Below are positions 1-11,559 of a DNA stretch of 29,041 nt, piece by piece (positions within the stretch are counted from its first letter, which is position 1; each line of letters begins with the position of its first letter). This DNA is from Acanthaster planci. Lineage: Eukaryota > Echinodermata > Asteroidea > Valvatida > Acanthasteridae. The notes under the pieces were generated by a model. It saw nothing but the letters and a program-made list of their open reading frames with translations. It had not been told where the DNA came from and did no database searches. The position numbers and the translations under genes were made by a program. Location of the stretch: contig NW_019091363.1 in NCBI RefSeq assembly GCF_001949145.1, forward strand, positions 1,537,812-1,566,852, read 5' to 3'.

Positions 1-2966
1 TTTCTATCCCTCCCACTATCTTGTGTACATGTATGTAACTTTCTCAAATTGTGACAGAACTCGATCTGTGCATCTACAATTTGCCAGAGTGAAAAAGTCC
101 CTTTAAAGGAGACAGGAACTGAGAATTTAGTGACTTGAAGACATGTTGGAAAGCTTTTTTTTAATGGTACTGTGATATTCCACCTCGTTTGTGGCAGTAC
201 AAGGAAGAATCTTTACCATTTTGGGTTTTATGCTAACAAGCATTTCTATATTCATGAACAGTGTGATGTCATCCAAGGTAGAAAAGTTCTAGCTGGCTCC
301 ATAAAAAAGGTTTATTACACTTTTCTACGTTTGCTTGGATTACATGTACATGTAAGTTATTTTTTACTTGTGTATCATGCTAAGGATCTTATTTGGACAA
401 TACCGTACGCATGGTAATGGTCAATTTTTCTTCAGAACTTTGCCAGTGGAAAATTGTTAAGGACAAAGTTTGGTACTTTTTCTTGTGCTTTCTTGACAAG
501 TAGGGCCTCATAACAAAAAGCACCCTCTGAAATATATCAGTGAAAGGATTTTCTAAGAATGGAAAACCTAGTGATGTACATGTACCATCTTCTTATGTTT
601 CATGAAGAAAAATACATGCCGATCTTGTTCGTGTTGTTACACATACATGTTATAATGTGCAAAAATCAAGTGGAGCTGAACTCCCACTGCATACATGTAT
701 ACATGTATGTTTCCTTTAAGTTTGCATTGCCCCTTTATATACATTGTGTACATGTAGTCCAATGTACACGTACATGATTATATAAGCATTAGGGATATTT
801 TGGCCCAGGACTTCTAACCTTTGACCCTTTGTTAAACTGGCTAAGCCATGCACAGGGTTGGAATTTGGATTCTTGGCTGACCTTATCCCAACACTACAGC
901 ACTGACTGTCATCAGCAAGTACATGTACATTCATACGTGTACATGTAAGCACACTATGACTGGATTGCCTACATGTGCCTGCAAGACTGTAAATATTGAG
1001 AGTAAACCACCACGTACACATGAGCTAGGATCCACACCAAGCAAATGTACAGCCTCACTACAGGTACATGTACATGTATGTGCTATAATTCTGATAACTT
1101 TGGATATCAGAATAGTGCAAGATATGAAGACTTAACTAAATTTCTGAATAATGTGTTGTCTGTCATCTGAGGGAAAGGGATTATTTTTACAGTGTACATG
1201 TACAAATCATGGTGTACGTGTATGCTTGTCCAAAGATCCAATGTCAGTGTCAGTGTTCTTCAAGTTCTTTGGGATCCATCCTCCATGTTTGCAGAGCTCG
1301 CATGTACTGTACATGTACCGGTATATGAGTAACTTCTGACTGCTACTTCTCTGTTTTCTGTTAGAACTTGCAATGATTTGCTACTTCTCTGTTCTGTTAG
1401 AACTTGCAATGATTTGCTACTTCTCTGTTTTCTGTTAGAACCTGCAATGATTTGCTACTTATCTGTTTTCTGTTACAACTTGCAATGATTTTATGCGTTT
1501 GGAACAAAAATATTAGTTGCCATCATGGTACACGTACTTGTAGCTGCGATGTGACTTCCATCTAGAGTCTGTACGTTAGTTACTACCAATTTAGGTTTTG
1601 GATGCCACAGAGCCAGCTTGACAAGCAAGTTGCTGGGGTGTTTCCTGGATGTACATGTATGCGTGTTGCCTATACTCTCTCATATCACTTCCCAGACAAA
1701 CTCTGCACAGGCCGTCCTTTTTTTCCACAATTTTTTTTATCACACTTGTTGATTTTTGTTTTTCAAATCAAATCTTAACTTTTTTACTTTCTTTTTGGGA
1801 AGATATCTATCCATATCCTTGGAGGACGTTTTTAAAGGGAGTTAAAGTCCAAGATTTATTCATTGCAGAATGGTCTGAGAAGGTCGTGTGACCTCTCTGG
1901 TTCATTGCTCTATCACAGTCATTCTGCAGTTACAATAGTCTTACTCTGTTATTGATAAACCAATGTGTTATCATCAGATACATGTACAGTCATGCATGCA
2001 TGTCCAGATGAAACCTGGTTTGCTCACACTTGCAAAGCTTGACATCATAATACTCAGGGAAATTATGGTCTGAAGCTTCGGAGACTTGGGTGATAAACAC
2101 ACCTGTGGCAATTGTGCTCATTGATGTACTTGTACATGTACATGAAGTCGTGATTACCACATTATCAGTCTAGAGTACCACAATGGGCATAGCGACCTTT
2201 CCCTGCTGCTAGTTGGATACAGCAATTTTTGTCCAAATTCAAATTTAAATACCAGTAGCTCAAGTAGGCACTGACAAATTTTAAATCCCACAGGTACAAA
2301 CATGTTTCAGAACTTCTACATGTAGTTTACATGCATGTATGGGGTCAGGTTTTTTTGAACAGCCAATCAACTGTTTGCAAGTGAAATTTTTCGTTAGTGT
2401 TTTTGTTCCATGTGCTGCAACATTTAAGAAAAGCACCCCGTAACATGGAAACACCCATACAATCCATTGCAGGCTGCTAGAGCAAGCCTTGTGATTGGTC
2501 AGATTGCGCAAGATTTGTGATGTAATAGGCCATCCAAATATGGTATTGGTAATTAATTACTCCAGACTAATTATGCATCTGTAAATACTGAATCTTCAGT
2601 ACCTTTAGCTCACTTTTTTTAACAGATAGAAAGACCGTGTAGGTTTTAAATTTTTGTTTTGAAAAAGATGTTCTTGTTTTTGTTCACAATATGATTTGTC
2701 CCTTAGCTTTTTCTTGTTCATGTACATGTAAGCCAGGGAACCTTGAAGCATGTGAACTCCAAAATCAAAATTGGGCATCCAAGGATCTTAACATACTGCG
2801 TACCTAGCCTACTTCTGTGTTGACTGATAAGTTGATATGTTATCTTAGTAATGGACAAAAACATACCGAATTGCGACACAAGGTTTACCTGTTCAGTCCC
2901 CTAAATATTTTTCACCTTTTATTTCTCCTGGGAAACAGTATTCATACAGCTTTCTAATAATGAGCC
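1..2966. other. 5' flank of paralogue A, no convincing gene
   Basis: I see no exon with a recognisable protein here. The stretch is AT-rich and studded with TACATGTA and ACATGTACATGTA words (for example near 346, 574, 694, 747, 919, 1061, 1650, 2130 and 2720). It holds one clear short tandem array at 1341-1490. Open frames up to about 100 codons occur but have no domain, signal peptide or splice context I can recognise. The last 100 bases should contain the 5' UTR or promoter of paralogue A; a pyrimidine-rich run followed by AAACAG near 2918-2938 could be an acceptor for a 5' UTR exon, but this is only a possibility. Confidence 0.5.
1341..1490. repeat. Four-copy 38-bp tandem repeat
   Basis: Four head-to-tail units begin at 1341, 1379, 1415 and 1453, each starting TGCTACTT and ending GCAATGATT. 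Units 1, 3 and 4 are 38 bp; unit 2 is 36 bp and lacks two bases of the TTTT run. Units differ by only one to three substitutions, so the expansion looks recent. It lies in noncoding DNA about 1.5 kb upstream of paralogue A. Confidence 0.9.
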
Positions 2967-3151
2967 ATGGGCCGGATTCTGAGATTTTTGGTGGGTGGTG
3001 TCATTTGTCTCTGTCTGCAAGGGCTTGCTAGCGCTGCTCTTCCCCCCTGTGTCAAAGTCGATGACTGCTCTTGTAAAACAATAACTGATAGTGGGGAACA
3101 AGCTATTAACATCCGGAGGTTGGGCAGCCAGGATGAAGCTGAAGCTCCGAG
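2967..3151 (+). CDS. Paralogue A exon 1
   Basis: Encodes the signal peptide (hydrophobic core VGGVICLCLQGLASA) and the first cysteines, CVKVDDCSC. It ends CCGAG before GTGAG, leaving phase 2 (AG|G, Arg62). The same sequence logic and phase recur in exon 1 of paralogues B and C. Confidence 0.85.
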
Positions 3152-6100
3152 GTGAGATATAAAACTGTATGTGTGCACAAGTTGTTGACTTCTACCGGGT
3201 ACGTGTATGTTGCTGGACATGGCCTTTTTATTCCTGAGTTGGGTAGAGTGCATAATATGGCGATAGGGTTTCATGTACTTTGTCTTCGAGGGGTGAAAAA
3301 AAGTTCTGCCTTCATAGAGTACCGTACATGTGTATATATTTTTTGTTACACCCTAAAAGGTCTGACTTATGATACATTCCACAAGAAATCAAGAATTAAG
3401 TGCATTTTCTTCATTATCGTAAATTTTAAGTAAATTTTGAGACAGAGATTTAAGCTCTGTCAGGGCAGTGGAGCACAGGTCATACATTAACATGTACGTG
3501 CGTACAACAACATTCCTTGATATGAGTTTTACAAATGAACTGGACCATTGTGCATTCTACGTCTAGGAAAAAAGACTGAATGAAAGAACAGTTGTCCTGT
3601 ATTGATTCTAGCAGATATATGTAGTAGCCGGCTTTGGTGAATATACAGTATCTTTTGGGGGGGCGTATCTTTCAAAGACTGATTGCAATGCATGTTGACT
3701 CACTTACATGTAACTTACAGTAATTACCAATATCTAGAAAGCTTTACCGGCTTGTAAAGAGTAAGTCAAGTGATACCTGTACATACATATATTTGTACAT
3801 ATTTTTTGCAAAAACACATGTACACGGAAGCTCTATTTTTTGTGTTATCATTGTTAATGTATATGTTTTGACAGGTTTGGCTTTAAGCAGTATAATCCAG
3901 CTGAGCCCTGGGAGTATGCTTACAATCCATGCTACCCTTGGTCAGATGGGACAACCAACTGTAAAGATGTCGTGGTAAGTTAATGTATATACAGGGGTGA
4001 TATTTCTCAGCTTTTTTTCCTCATTGGCTGTGCACAAAAGTATGGGAGATTTTCACAGTTCAGCTTTTTTATGCCTTTTTTTAGCTGTTTTCAGCTATTT
4101 TTATCATTGGTCAATCTCATCCCTGTATTGTCACTAACAGCACCCATAATTATGTGAATTACTGTGTAATAGGCACTAGATGCTACAGTTGTGTATTGGG
4201 GCTGCCTTTTTGTAAACATTCTTTTTCTATTTTACACTTCGGGCCAATTCGGTAATAGATGTGGTTTTATTTATCCACATGATAATATGCATGTTTCTAC
4301 CGTTGTATTGGGATGTTGGTTGAGTTGCCCCAAACTTGTGAATGATCAATCATCCAACAAGTAAAAACCATACGTCGAAACTTAGCAAATTATGTTACGT
4401 ATGCCAGAGCCACATTGATGGATTTCAACTGACGTTTACAGACAATGCACGACACTAAATGTACTCGGGTCTAGGAATTGGAGAGTGCAAATTTTGATTA
4501 ATAGTGCAGTTTTATGAAAAAATAAACCAGTATCTTGGGTGCTTGTTTTAACAATTATTTCTCAGACAGTTCAGTTCACACACTTTGAAATAAATGTATC
4601 ACTTTATTCACAGGTTTGCCAAAGATCAGTCTATCATCCTGACCAAACCTTTGGTCTTGGGGATGCCAGCGCAAACTGGACAGATGATGGAACACACTAT
4701 TACATTGTTCATACCCACACCACAAGGTAACAGTATCCATTCTATCAAATTTCAAGGTTGTGATGTATCATGAATTATTCTTTCTACAAATAAACTTCAC
4801 TCTGTCTTTGATTTATGAGAAATGCCAGGCAAGCGCTCTAGTGATTTAAAATAAAATCCTAAGAAAAAGGAGGACCTGATGGCAAAGATCCTGAAAGATT
4901 CTTTCTTGGGAGGCAAATAACCTAGAGCAGACTTGAGCGACAAGAAACAAGAATGTAAAGATGATGGGGGAAGGGGTTGGCAGGGGGACAGGTATGGGGC
5001 TCGATGGGGAAGAAAGTAAACAGTAGATTTCAGGGAGAGAAACATAAATGAGGAAATGTGGAGAGACCTGCTGATCTGTAGGTGACCTCGGATTCCTCAC
5101 CAACAGCAACTGGAAATGGAGGGAAGCAGGAAGGAAATGTTGGAAATAATAAACATGTAGGCATAGTCAGATAGTAGGGCAAGGAGGTCCACAGGTCTTT
5201 GTGACAGTACTCAGAACACGCTCCAAATTTCTAAAGCTTAGCTTAAACAGTGGTGGAATGTAGGAGGGAGAAAGGGGGTATACCCTCCCCCCCTCTTTAT
5301 TTAAATTTCCATCAATGTAATTTCTACTTCTACCAGGGTGTCGAGAAGTAGTATCCAGAGTTTTAAGCAATGCAACATTTTTTGACAGTGAGAAATTGAT
5401 AAGGATTTCTTTATAGCTTTTTTGACCTTTATTCTATATGGCATTTGTTGGTTTTGTGGTAATTGGGTCGGGTTGTGTTGTTCACTCCCACCAGTGCAAA
5501 AATCAGCATTTGGAAATATGCTACACGCATGTCTGATTGACCCTGTGAAAATTGTTGTACCCCTCACCCACCAGCTCAAATGAAAGATATCAAAAACCTG
5601 TACGTATCTAAAATGTTCACAAAATTAGGCAGAAACAAAATATGAAATGAACCATTTTACTCTGACGCTTATCACTATACATAGGACAGATAGTAGATAG
5701 GACAAGCAATGATTGGCAATGCACAGGACACCTATCAGTATCTACATGTAGGAGGGCATTGACGCATAGATAAACACTTCTACTCATCTGTGGTAAAGCC
5801 TTTGTTTTTCTAATACTCCTCTTTATTGATGGATACAGGACGACTTATATTAAGTTGCGCTGTGACGCAAGTGCCAAAACACCAAAGTTTGATTACTACA
5901 AAGATCAGTCGAGTGAATATGTAAGTTTCTGATTTTTGCATTGATTTTTCTGAAGCCAGTGTTGTCCGTAAATGTGTTGACTCTCCAATCAAGTGCATGT
6001 ACATGTGTGTTTTGGTAATGCTGGTGTTACCTGTGAATGGTACCGGTAGTATTGACGGGTCCTGTTTTCAGCTGATGGAAATGAGAACACCTCTAAACCC

Positions 6101-8607
6101 ATCAGCCCTCACAGGGCTAACAGACCTGATGGGTCCCTGTTAGCCCTCACAGAGGTAAATACTTCCGGGACCTTTTTTTTTCACTCCTTGCACTTCTAGA
6201 CTTTCACGCTTACAACAGAGTGTGCCTGTCCAGGGACTTGTCACTCCCTTCCACCCACTGCACCTCCACCTACAGGAAGCATGCCCTCTACCCTTAGCAT
6301 TGGCTCAATCCTGTGTGTTGTGTAAGTCCTATTCATGATTCTGTCCAGGTTTTTTGGGGGAGAATGAGTAATCGTCAGCCGGAACTCGTCAGAGCACACA
6401 TATCATATGTCCCCTTGTCACAAGTGGGCAAAACTGCTTTTTGTTTTTCCAATTTGTTTTGTTCCTGATTATTTTTTATTCCCCATTTATCAAAGTTATA
6501 TCCATAAGAAGCCTATGCCAGTATTTGAGTATCTTTTAACAAACGTTCAGGTGGCCCCACTGGGTACTGCAAAAATTATGCTTAAAAGCCATTTCATACT
6601 TCGCACGGACGCCAAGTTTTAAAGTGATTGCACATTTGTGACATCAGATCAAATACTTCTGTTGTGAATTTGTTAAAGTCCAACACATTCTAACTCGAGT
6701 GAATTTCTCCGGAAAGTTGTCATGACGTGTCGCACTCTCATTCGCCTGTAGTATGAACCTGCCTTAAATGTTGATGACTGCAGCCGTAACTTTGGAATCT
6801 TCCGAATCTACTGTCATTCAAACTATAATCACTTTATACTTTATTTTTTGTCATCGTTTGCTGATGAAGAAAATTACAGATGAGTTTTAGATTCTCCAAG
6901 ATTGGGAACATTGGGCAACTGTTTGGAATTATGTCCTGAGTGCATAGAACTTTATTTCAATTACTTCCAGAGCGTCTGTGTTGTTACTTGTCTATGCGGT
7001 TGGTGGTGTGCTCTTCATGAAGTGTGTCCGTCATGCTGAGGGGATGGAGGTTGTACCCAATATAGATATTTGGACCAGTCTGTTCCGCAACATCAGAGTA
7101 AGTCAAAGCTCATTTTATCAGGCGAGCTATAGTCATCAGTGGCAGGTGCAGCAATTTATCTACTCACAGTGCATTCAGTTACTTCCCTCGTGATTACTTG
7201 TGATATCTCAAGCTTTAATTACAGTACTTGGGCCTTGCCCAGCGACTGACTCGCTGATCTTGTTACTTGGGGAAGTACATGTACACATATCTCACAGCAC
7301 AATGCTGGTACATTTTCCTTCATTAATTCAAACTACATATATTTTAGTTATGATCAAACTACATATTTTCACTCATTGTTTTAGTCAAGCAGAATCTGTG
7401 GGAAATGTGTAATAAAACAAATACTGACTGCTTTATCTGGTGACTGCTTTCCATAAGTTTCCCCTTGCCTTCACGTCGGGAAAATTCAGTTCTCCACGGA
7501 CCAATTGTGGGGCTTGTTTTGCCACACCACTCATCAAAGCAGTCAATATTTGTACATCAGAAAAGCTTTTCATCGTCTCTGTGTGTGGCATTGACATTGT
7601 GCATCAAAGTTTGTTTTGTTGTTACTTGTGTGGAATTTATTTATGAGAGGGTCCAGTTGTGGTCTGCTGATCCAGTAGTAGTGGATCCAGTATTTACTAA
7701 AAATAGTAAAGGTGGGCACCCAACACACATTTATACATGTGTGCGTAGGGGGGTGCCCCACATCGAGCTGAACCCACAAAATTGGAACAGGGCATCATGA
7801 ATTTTAGTGATAACATCTGCATTATTATTAACTAGTCAGGAGCTGAAGAAAAGCAGGGGAGAAAAGGGAAAAAAGACAAATTGTTTTTTTAAATGGGAAG
7901 GGGGGTGGGCACATCGGTTGCACCCCAGATCTGGATCTGCTACATGGATCCGCCATCACAGGGCTGGATAGGTCATCATCAGGTAGAGCGCTTTTATAGG
8001 GTTCAAGAGGTTGCAGGACCAAATCCTGCTATGACGGTCATCAGTCTCTTTATGCGTTGCTGAATAATTTCCTCCATGAATTACAATGGTCGGTACCAAG
8101 GGCCTTGATTTGAGTGATGGTACATGTATTTATCCCTTCCATTTTTGATGTTTTGATTGGGGGCTGTTGAATTAATCCCCTCCCCCACTTTTTCTTGGTG
8201 AGAAAAAAACTAAGGCGGATCGTGGTCGGACCACCCATCAACCAAAATGTATTCAGTTGCACTCAGAAAGGAAAAACATTTTGTACAAAAGTTATGTTGA
8301 TGTAAGGTTCTGCAGGAGTACATGTATAATACCCATCCATGGTGTCAGTACCCCCAATGCAAAGAAGGGTGGATGCTCTGATGATCAGCTGATAAATTGG
8401 CAAGTGCCATTTTCGAGGGCAACACTTGGAGCATACTTCATGTTGAATACCTCCTTTTAGGAGAGCATTGTATATTTCCTCTGTTTAATACTCCTTTTCA
8501 CCCAGGATGGATGTGTCTTCGTCTTCTCTTGTGGGAAGAGATCTGGTTACGGTGCATCATATACCAGAGCGGTTGAGCAAGATCCCAATAACAGTAACAC
8601 CTTGTAA
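2967..8607 (+). CDS. Paralogue A: cation-dependent mannose-6-phosphate receptor-like protein, 7 exons, complete
   Basis: Joining 2967-3151, 3875-3974, 4614-4726, 5839-5920, 6200-6321, 6971-7097 and 8506-8607 gives 831 nt, 276 residues, close to the length of human M6PR. The start sits in GCCATGG with in-frame TAA and TGA just upstream. Residues 1-23 form a signal peptide ending ASA. The lumenal part has Cys pairs (CVKVDDCSC, NPCYPWSDG, VCQRS, KLRCD, ECACPGTC) typical of an MRH/M6PR domain. Q98, R133 and Y160 line up with the M6PR sugar contacts Gln66, Arg111 and Tyr143; no glutamate clearly matches Glu133. A Pro/Thr stalk (about 176-190) precedes one membrane helix (about 192-217). The tail carries GMEVVPNIDIW and DGCVFVFSC, the family's tail signature. 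Likely role: binding mannose-type glycans and Golgi-endosome sorting. Family assignment rests on remembered motifs. Confidence 0.85.
3875..3974 (+). CDS. Paralogue A exon 2
   Basis: Acceptor GACAG and donor GTAAGT bound 100 nt encoding residues 62-95, including PWEYAYNPCYPWSDG and NC. This is the most conserved exon among the three paralogues. Confidence 0.9.
4614..4726 (+). CDS. Paralogue A exon 3
   Basis: Acceptor CACAG, donor GTAACA, 113 nt. Begins VCQRS (Q98 aligns with the M6PR ligand glutamine) and contains an N-W-T sequon at N116. It ends on AG, the first two bases of the Arg133 codon. Confidence 0.9.
5839..5920 (+). CDS. Paralogue A exon 4
   Basis: Acceptor TACAG, donor GTAAGT, 82 nt. 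It completes Arg133 and encodes TTYIKLRCD through Tyr160, the last codon before the donor. Tyr160 is ten residues before Cys170, the same spacing as Tyr143 to the final lumenal Cys in M6PR. Confidence 0.88.
6098..6152. repeat. Interleaved inverted repeats in intron 4 of paralogue A
   Basis: CCCATCAG at 6098-6105 pairs with CTGATGGG at 6126-6133. AGGGCTAACAG at 6113-6123 pairs with CTGTTAGCCCT at 6138-6148. The arms are interleaved, so the two stems exclude each other or form a pseudoknot. AGCCCTCACAG is also a direct repeat at 6104-6114 and 6142-6152. The block ends about 50 bases before exon 5. Confidence 0.85.
6200..6321 (+). CDS. Paralogue A exon 5
   Basis: Acceptor TTCTAG follows a long T-rich tract; donor GTAAGT; 122 nt. 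Encodes the last lumenal cysteines (ECACPGTC), a Pro/Thr-rich stalk and the start of the membrane helix, leaving phase 2. Confidence 0.88.
6971..7097 (+). CDS. Paralogue A exon 6
   Basis: Acceptor TTCCAG, donor GTAAGT, 127 nt. Encodes the main part of the membrane helix (ASVLLLVYAVGGVLF) and the proximal tail GMEVVPNIDIWTSLF, which resembles the GME...P....W stretch of the M6PR tail. Confidence 0.9.
7660..7970. repeat. Low-complexity and repeat-like intron 6 sequence
   Basis: This part of intron 6 has a GGTGGGCACCC...GGGTGCCCC near-inverted pair around 7712-7758, an A/G-rich run near 7850-7900 and GGATCTGGATC and GGATCCGCC motifs at 7928-7954. It looks like mobile-element debris leading into the tRNA-like segment at 7971. 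I cannot name a family. Confidence 0.35.
7971..8041 (+). mobile_element. tRNA-like segment, possible SINE head
   Basis: AGGTAGAGCGC resembles a tRNA D-arm and A box. GCAGG ACCAAAT CCTGC forms a perfect 5-bp T-arm-like stem with a 7-base loop, and GGACCAAATCC is close to the B-box consensus. The spacing fits a tRNA, but I could not draw a convincing acceptor stem with a CCA-ready end, so a tRNA-derived SINE remnant in intron 6 is likelier than a working tRNA gene. Confidence 0.4.
8506..8607 (+). CDS. Paralogue A exon 7 (terminal coding exon)
   Basis: Acceptor CCCAG, then DGCVFVFSCGKRSGYGAS and a short polar end to TAA at 8605-8607. DGC.FV matches the part of the vertebrate M6PR tail that holds its palmitoylated cysteines. 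The last residues are NNSNTL; no acidic dileucine cluster is present. Confidence 0.88.
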   Translation, partial: DGCVFVFSCGKRSGYGASYTRAVEQDPNNSNTL

Positions 8608-8665
8608 TGATTTCCCAAGCTGTTCTAATGATGTGCTTTCACTTTAGCTGTAGAATGTGTTGACT

Positions 8666-8671
8666 ATTAAA
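8666..8671 (+). terminator. Candidate polyadenylation signal ATTAAA of paralogue A
   Basis: ATTAAA, the commonest variant polyadenylation hexamer, lies 59 bases after the stop codon. No AATAAA occurs closer. The cleavage site cannot be seen. Confidence 0.35.
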
Positions 8672-9840
8672 AGTTCAAAATGTGCATGCCTGAAGTGTTT
8701 GATATTGCAAGTTAATCCTCTTTATTCAGTATAATATTCTTACTCAGCATTACCGATATCGGGCACATTATTTCAAGTTCATTTTTATGTTAAACCCCAG
8801 CTGTACTTAACATTTATAGTAAAAGAAATCAACATAATCTTCATGAGATTGGAATGTCAAAGCTCCAATTGGTGCACTGCTTGTGTGCTTCCATCTCTAA
8901 CAATCCTGAATCCGCACCAGGGCCCATTTCCATGGGCTGCTAAGCACACAATTTTACGCTACATTTTATGGAGACCCAAACAGTAAACACAGCAAAAGGC
9001 AAGCTTACCTGGGGGAAAATTTGCTTACCTTAGTATGTACCGGTATGTACAGAAACTATGTGCACTACCAAACCAAGCGCTGCTTTGAAATCACGAATTA
9101 GGTCTGCAAATTTTTCTGCTAAGCCTGATGTTTCTGCTCACTGTTAAGTGGCTCCATGCACATGCAATTGGGCCAAGGCTTATGGATGGGCAGTAAACGC
9201 ATGTAATATCCATCTTTGTTGAACAATCAGACAGGTCTTGTGACCTTCCAAAATTCACACGTGCCTTATCAAGTTTAAGAATGCATGAGGGTTCTGCCAC
9301 TGCGGTGTTGGTATCTTTACAGATTATTCTGACATGCCTGGACTGTTTATGAGCAATAGCAACAAGTAAACATCAATCCCTTTCTCAGAAATGATTCGGA
9401 AAGGATAACGCCTACATAACGCGTACGTCAGGATCTCAGGATCTGGGTTCACAATTTGAACGAAAAAACCTATGCCCTGAACTACATGTACACATATGTC
9501 TTCCCTGGATGAATCACAGAAACAATGTCCTTGGTTGTCCTGGACTCGGAAAGCATGGATAATTTTGAATTTATAAAAAAAGTAAACTTTTCAGTGCATT
9601 CAACCAAAAAGGAATCTGTAAGAGGTTTTAGACATTGAAGATGAGTACAAAGTTGCAGAAAAACATTTCCAAAGAAGACTTCATTGCTGCTTCACTTTAA
9701 TGACAAGGCAACTCGGTACATAATGAAAACCAGAGCTTTATGGTAAAAAGGTTCCAACACATCACTGTCCTGGCATTTGGTACAAATAAAATTGGATCCG
9801 ATTTGTTGAAATTTGGTTTAAACTGGAATAATTCAGACCC
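8672..9840. other. Intergenic stretch between paralogues A and B
   Basis: No exon of the family and no recognisable protein. It is AT-rich, with a TACCGGTATG word near 9037. A segment at about 9415-9445 (TAACGCGTACGTCA followed by GGATCTCAGGATC) resembles one at about 10135-10166 upstream of paralogue B. Confidence 0.5.
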
Positions 9841-9942
9841 AAGTACATTAGATCCACCAATTTATTTGTGTATTTGTATCTGAACTTTAAAAGCAGAGAA
9901 AGGGCTACACCTAATTTGTTATTTTGGAGGTCATTCACACAT

Positions 9943-9952
9943 TATATAAAAG
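9943..9952 (+). promoter_or_regulatory. TATA-like box upstream of paralogue B
   Basis: TATATAAAAG lies about 400 bases before the exon 1 ATG, in a block shared with paralogue C (9841-10349 versus 18480-18917). The matching place in C (about 18549) reads TATATTGGAAA, which spoils the box. The distance to the ATG would require a long 5' UTR or a 5' UTR intron. Confidence 0.35.
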
Positions 9953-10349
9953 GGTTGACTTATGACTGAATCTCAAGTTTATTTCATAGCTCAGAAAAGC
10001 TTCCTGTTGGCTGTTAGGAAGGCACTTGTGATTCTAGCATCATGTGTCATGCATGTACATGTACAGTATGGTGGAACAGAACAAAAGAAATCCGCCCACT
10101 GGACTGAACTCACCAGCTTTAAGCGATAGTATTGCATAACGCGTACCTCAAGATCAAAGATCACGTGGCATGCAGGCTACAGTAGTTATATTATCTGTGT
10201 TGAACTGTGTACTCTGAACTTGTAATTGCAGGCATTCATACATGTATATACTTGTAAGCAAGTGACAGTGAGGTGGTGGGGACATGCCAGTCCTGTTTAT
10301 TGTTCAGGGATATAATTTTGTACACTTCTCTCAAAGAAGAAGCTTTACC

Positions 10350-10562
10350 ATGCGATCCTTCACTGAGATCCCAGGGCACTCTCTGAGCCGCCTTTTCCTT
10401 GTCGCTGCTTGCCTGTCTCTCCAAGGAAGTGCCTTGGATGCTCTCAGTTCATGTGAAAAAGTTGACGACATGTTCTTGCCAGATAAAGGGTGGAGGTGGT
10501 AAAAGCGACCAAGAAATTAACATTAGGTCTTCAGGGTAAAGTAATGAAACAGAGGCTTCAAG
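10350..10562 (+). pseudogene. Paralogue B exon 1, frameshifted
   Basis: Starts with the same ACCATGCGATC context as paralogue C and encodes a signal-peptide-like stretch (LVAACLSLQGSALDA), then SSCEKVDD. The extra A at 10470 destroys the following Cys pair. The donor AG|GTAAGA is intact. Length is 213 nt versus 212 in C. Confidence 0.85.
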
Positions 10563-11559
10563 GTAAGAAATACATTGTATCTTCTAGTTTATTTCATGGT
10601 TTTGCCTTCTGTATTGCATGGTTTTGAGTAGCATCAATAAAACTTGAACTGACTGCATGCGTGGTGTAATCCATGAAATAGTGGTAGCTTAATAACAGCA
10701 GTAGCACCTCATGAATTCTAAGTTTTAGAGAGATCCATGTTTAGTTGAGGCAATCTGCACAAAACGTTTGCCTTCATAACACATTTAAGCAGTTGCTCTT
10801 TCTTAGAATTATCAGTTACCAGCAATGCCACATTTTTAGAATTACATCTGTAACAAATTAGGATATATCGGATGTATTCAATCATGGTCCAGTTTCTCGT
10901 CTTCATGTACATGTACACATATACAGTGTTCCTTCAATATTTTAGATGCATCATACTACATTTTACTGTCAAACTATCTGCTTGATCTGATTTGTTGACT
11001 GTGCAATATGTACACACTCACACTTATCTTACATTGTTCCTCTGAAAAGCAATTTCCACCCTCATGCTAAACAAGAAGTAAGTGATCCACAATGTTCAAG
11101 TAATACATTATACCAGGCATGAGTAGTAGGCATGATTGTAGGCCTACTCATATTTGAGACTCAGAATAGTGTAGCTCATCTGTGCCCCATTATCAAGTAA
11201 CCCTTGGCCTCAAGGCACATGTGTGGGATGTAGATAGTGGTGGAAACTGGGGAATAATAACAATGGTAATTTATAGACTTCTATAGCACAAAGTCTATGA
11301 CACATATGTATTCAAACGTGCTTTCCCTGAAAACATTAACAATAAATCGTAATTAACACAAATTAATAAAACAAAATGAAACAATTTCAAAGTTAATATA
11401 AAGATATTACAACAGTCGACGACATGACTCAAAATCAAAGAATCAACAAACAACCCCTCACAAAATAATTCCGACAAGCAATGTGTATGGAGGAACGGGG
11501 GCCATGGTAACCCAAAGAGGAAAAAAAAAATTGGTAAAAAAGAAAATGTAAGGCAGTTT

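Noticed and set aside
4797-5579. Several minus-strand open frames of 67-92 codons in intron 3 of paralogue A
   Set aside because: They overlap each other, have no domain or splice support and lie in purine-biased intron sequence.
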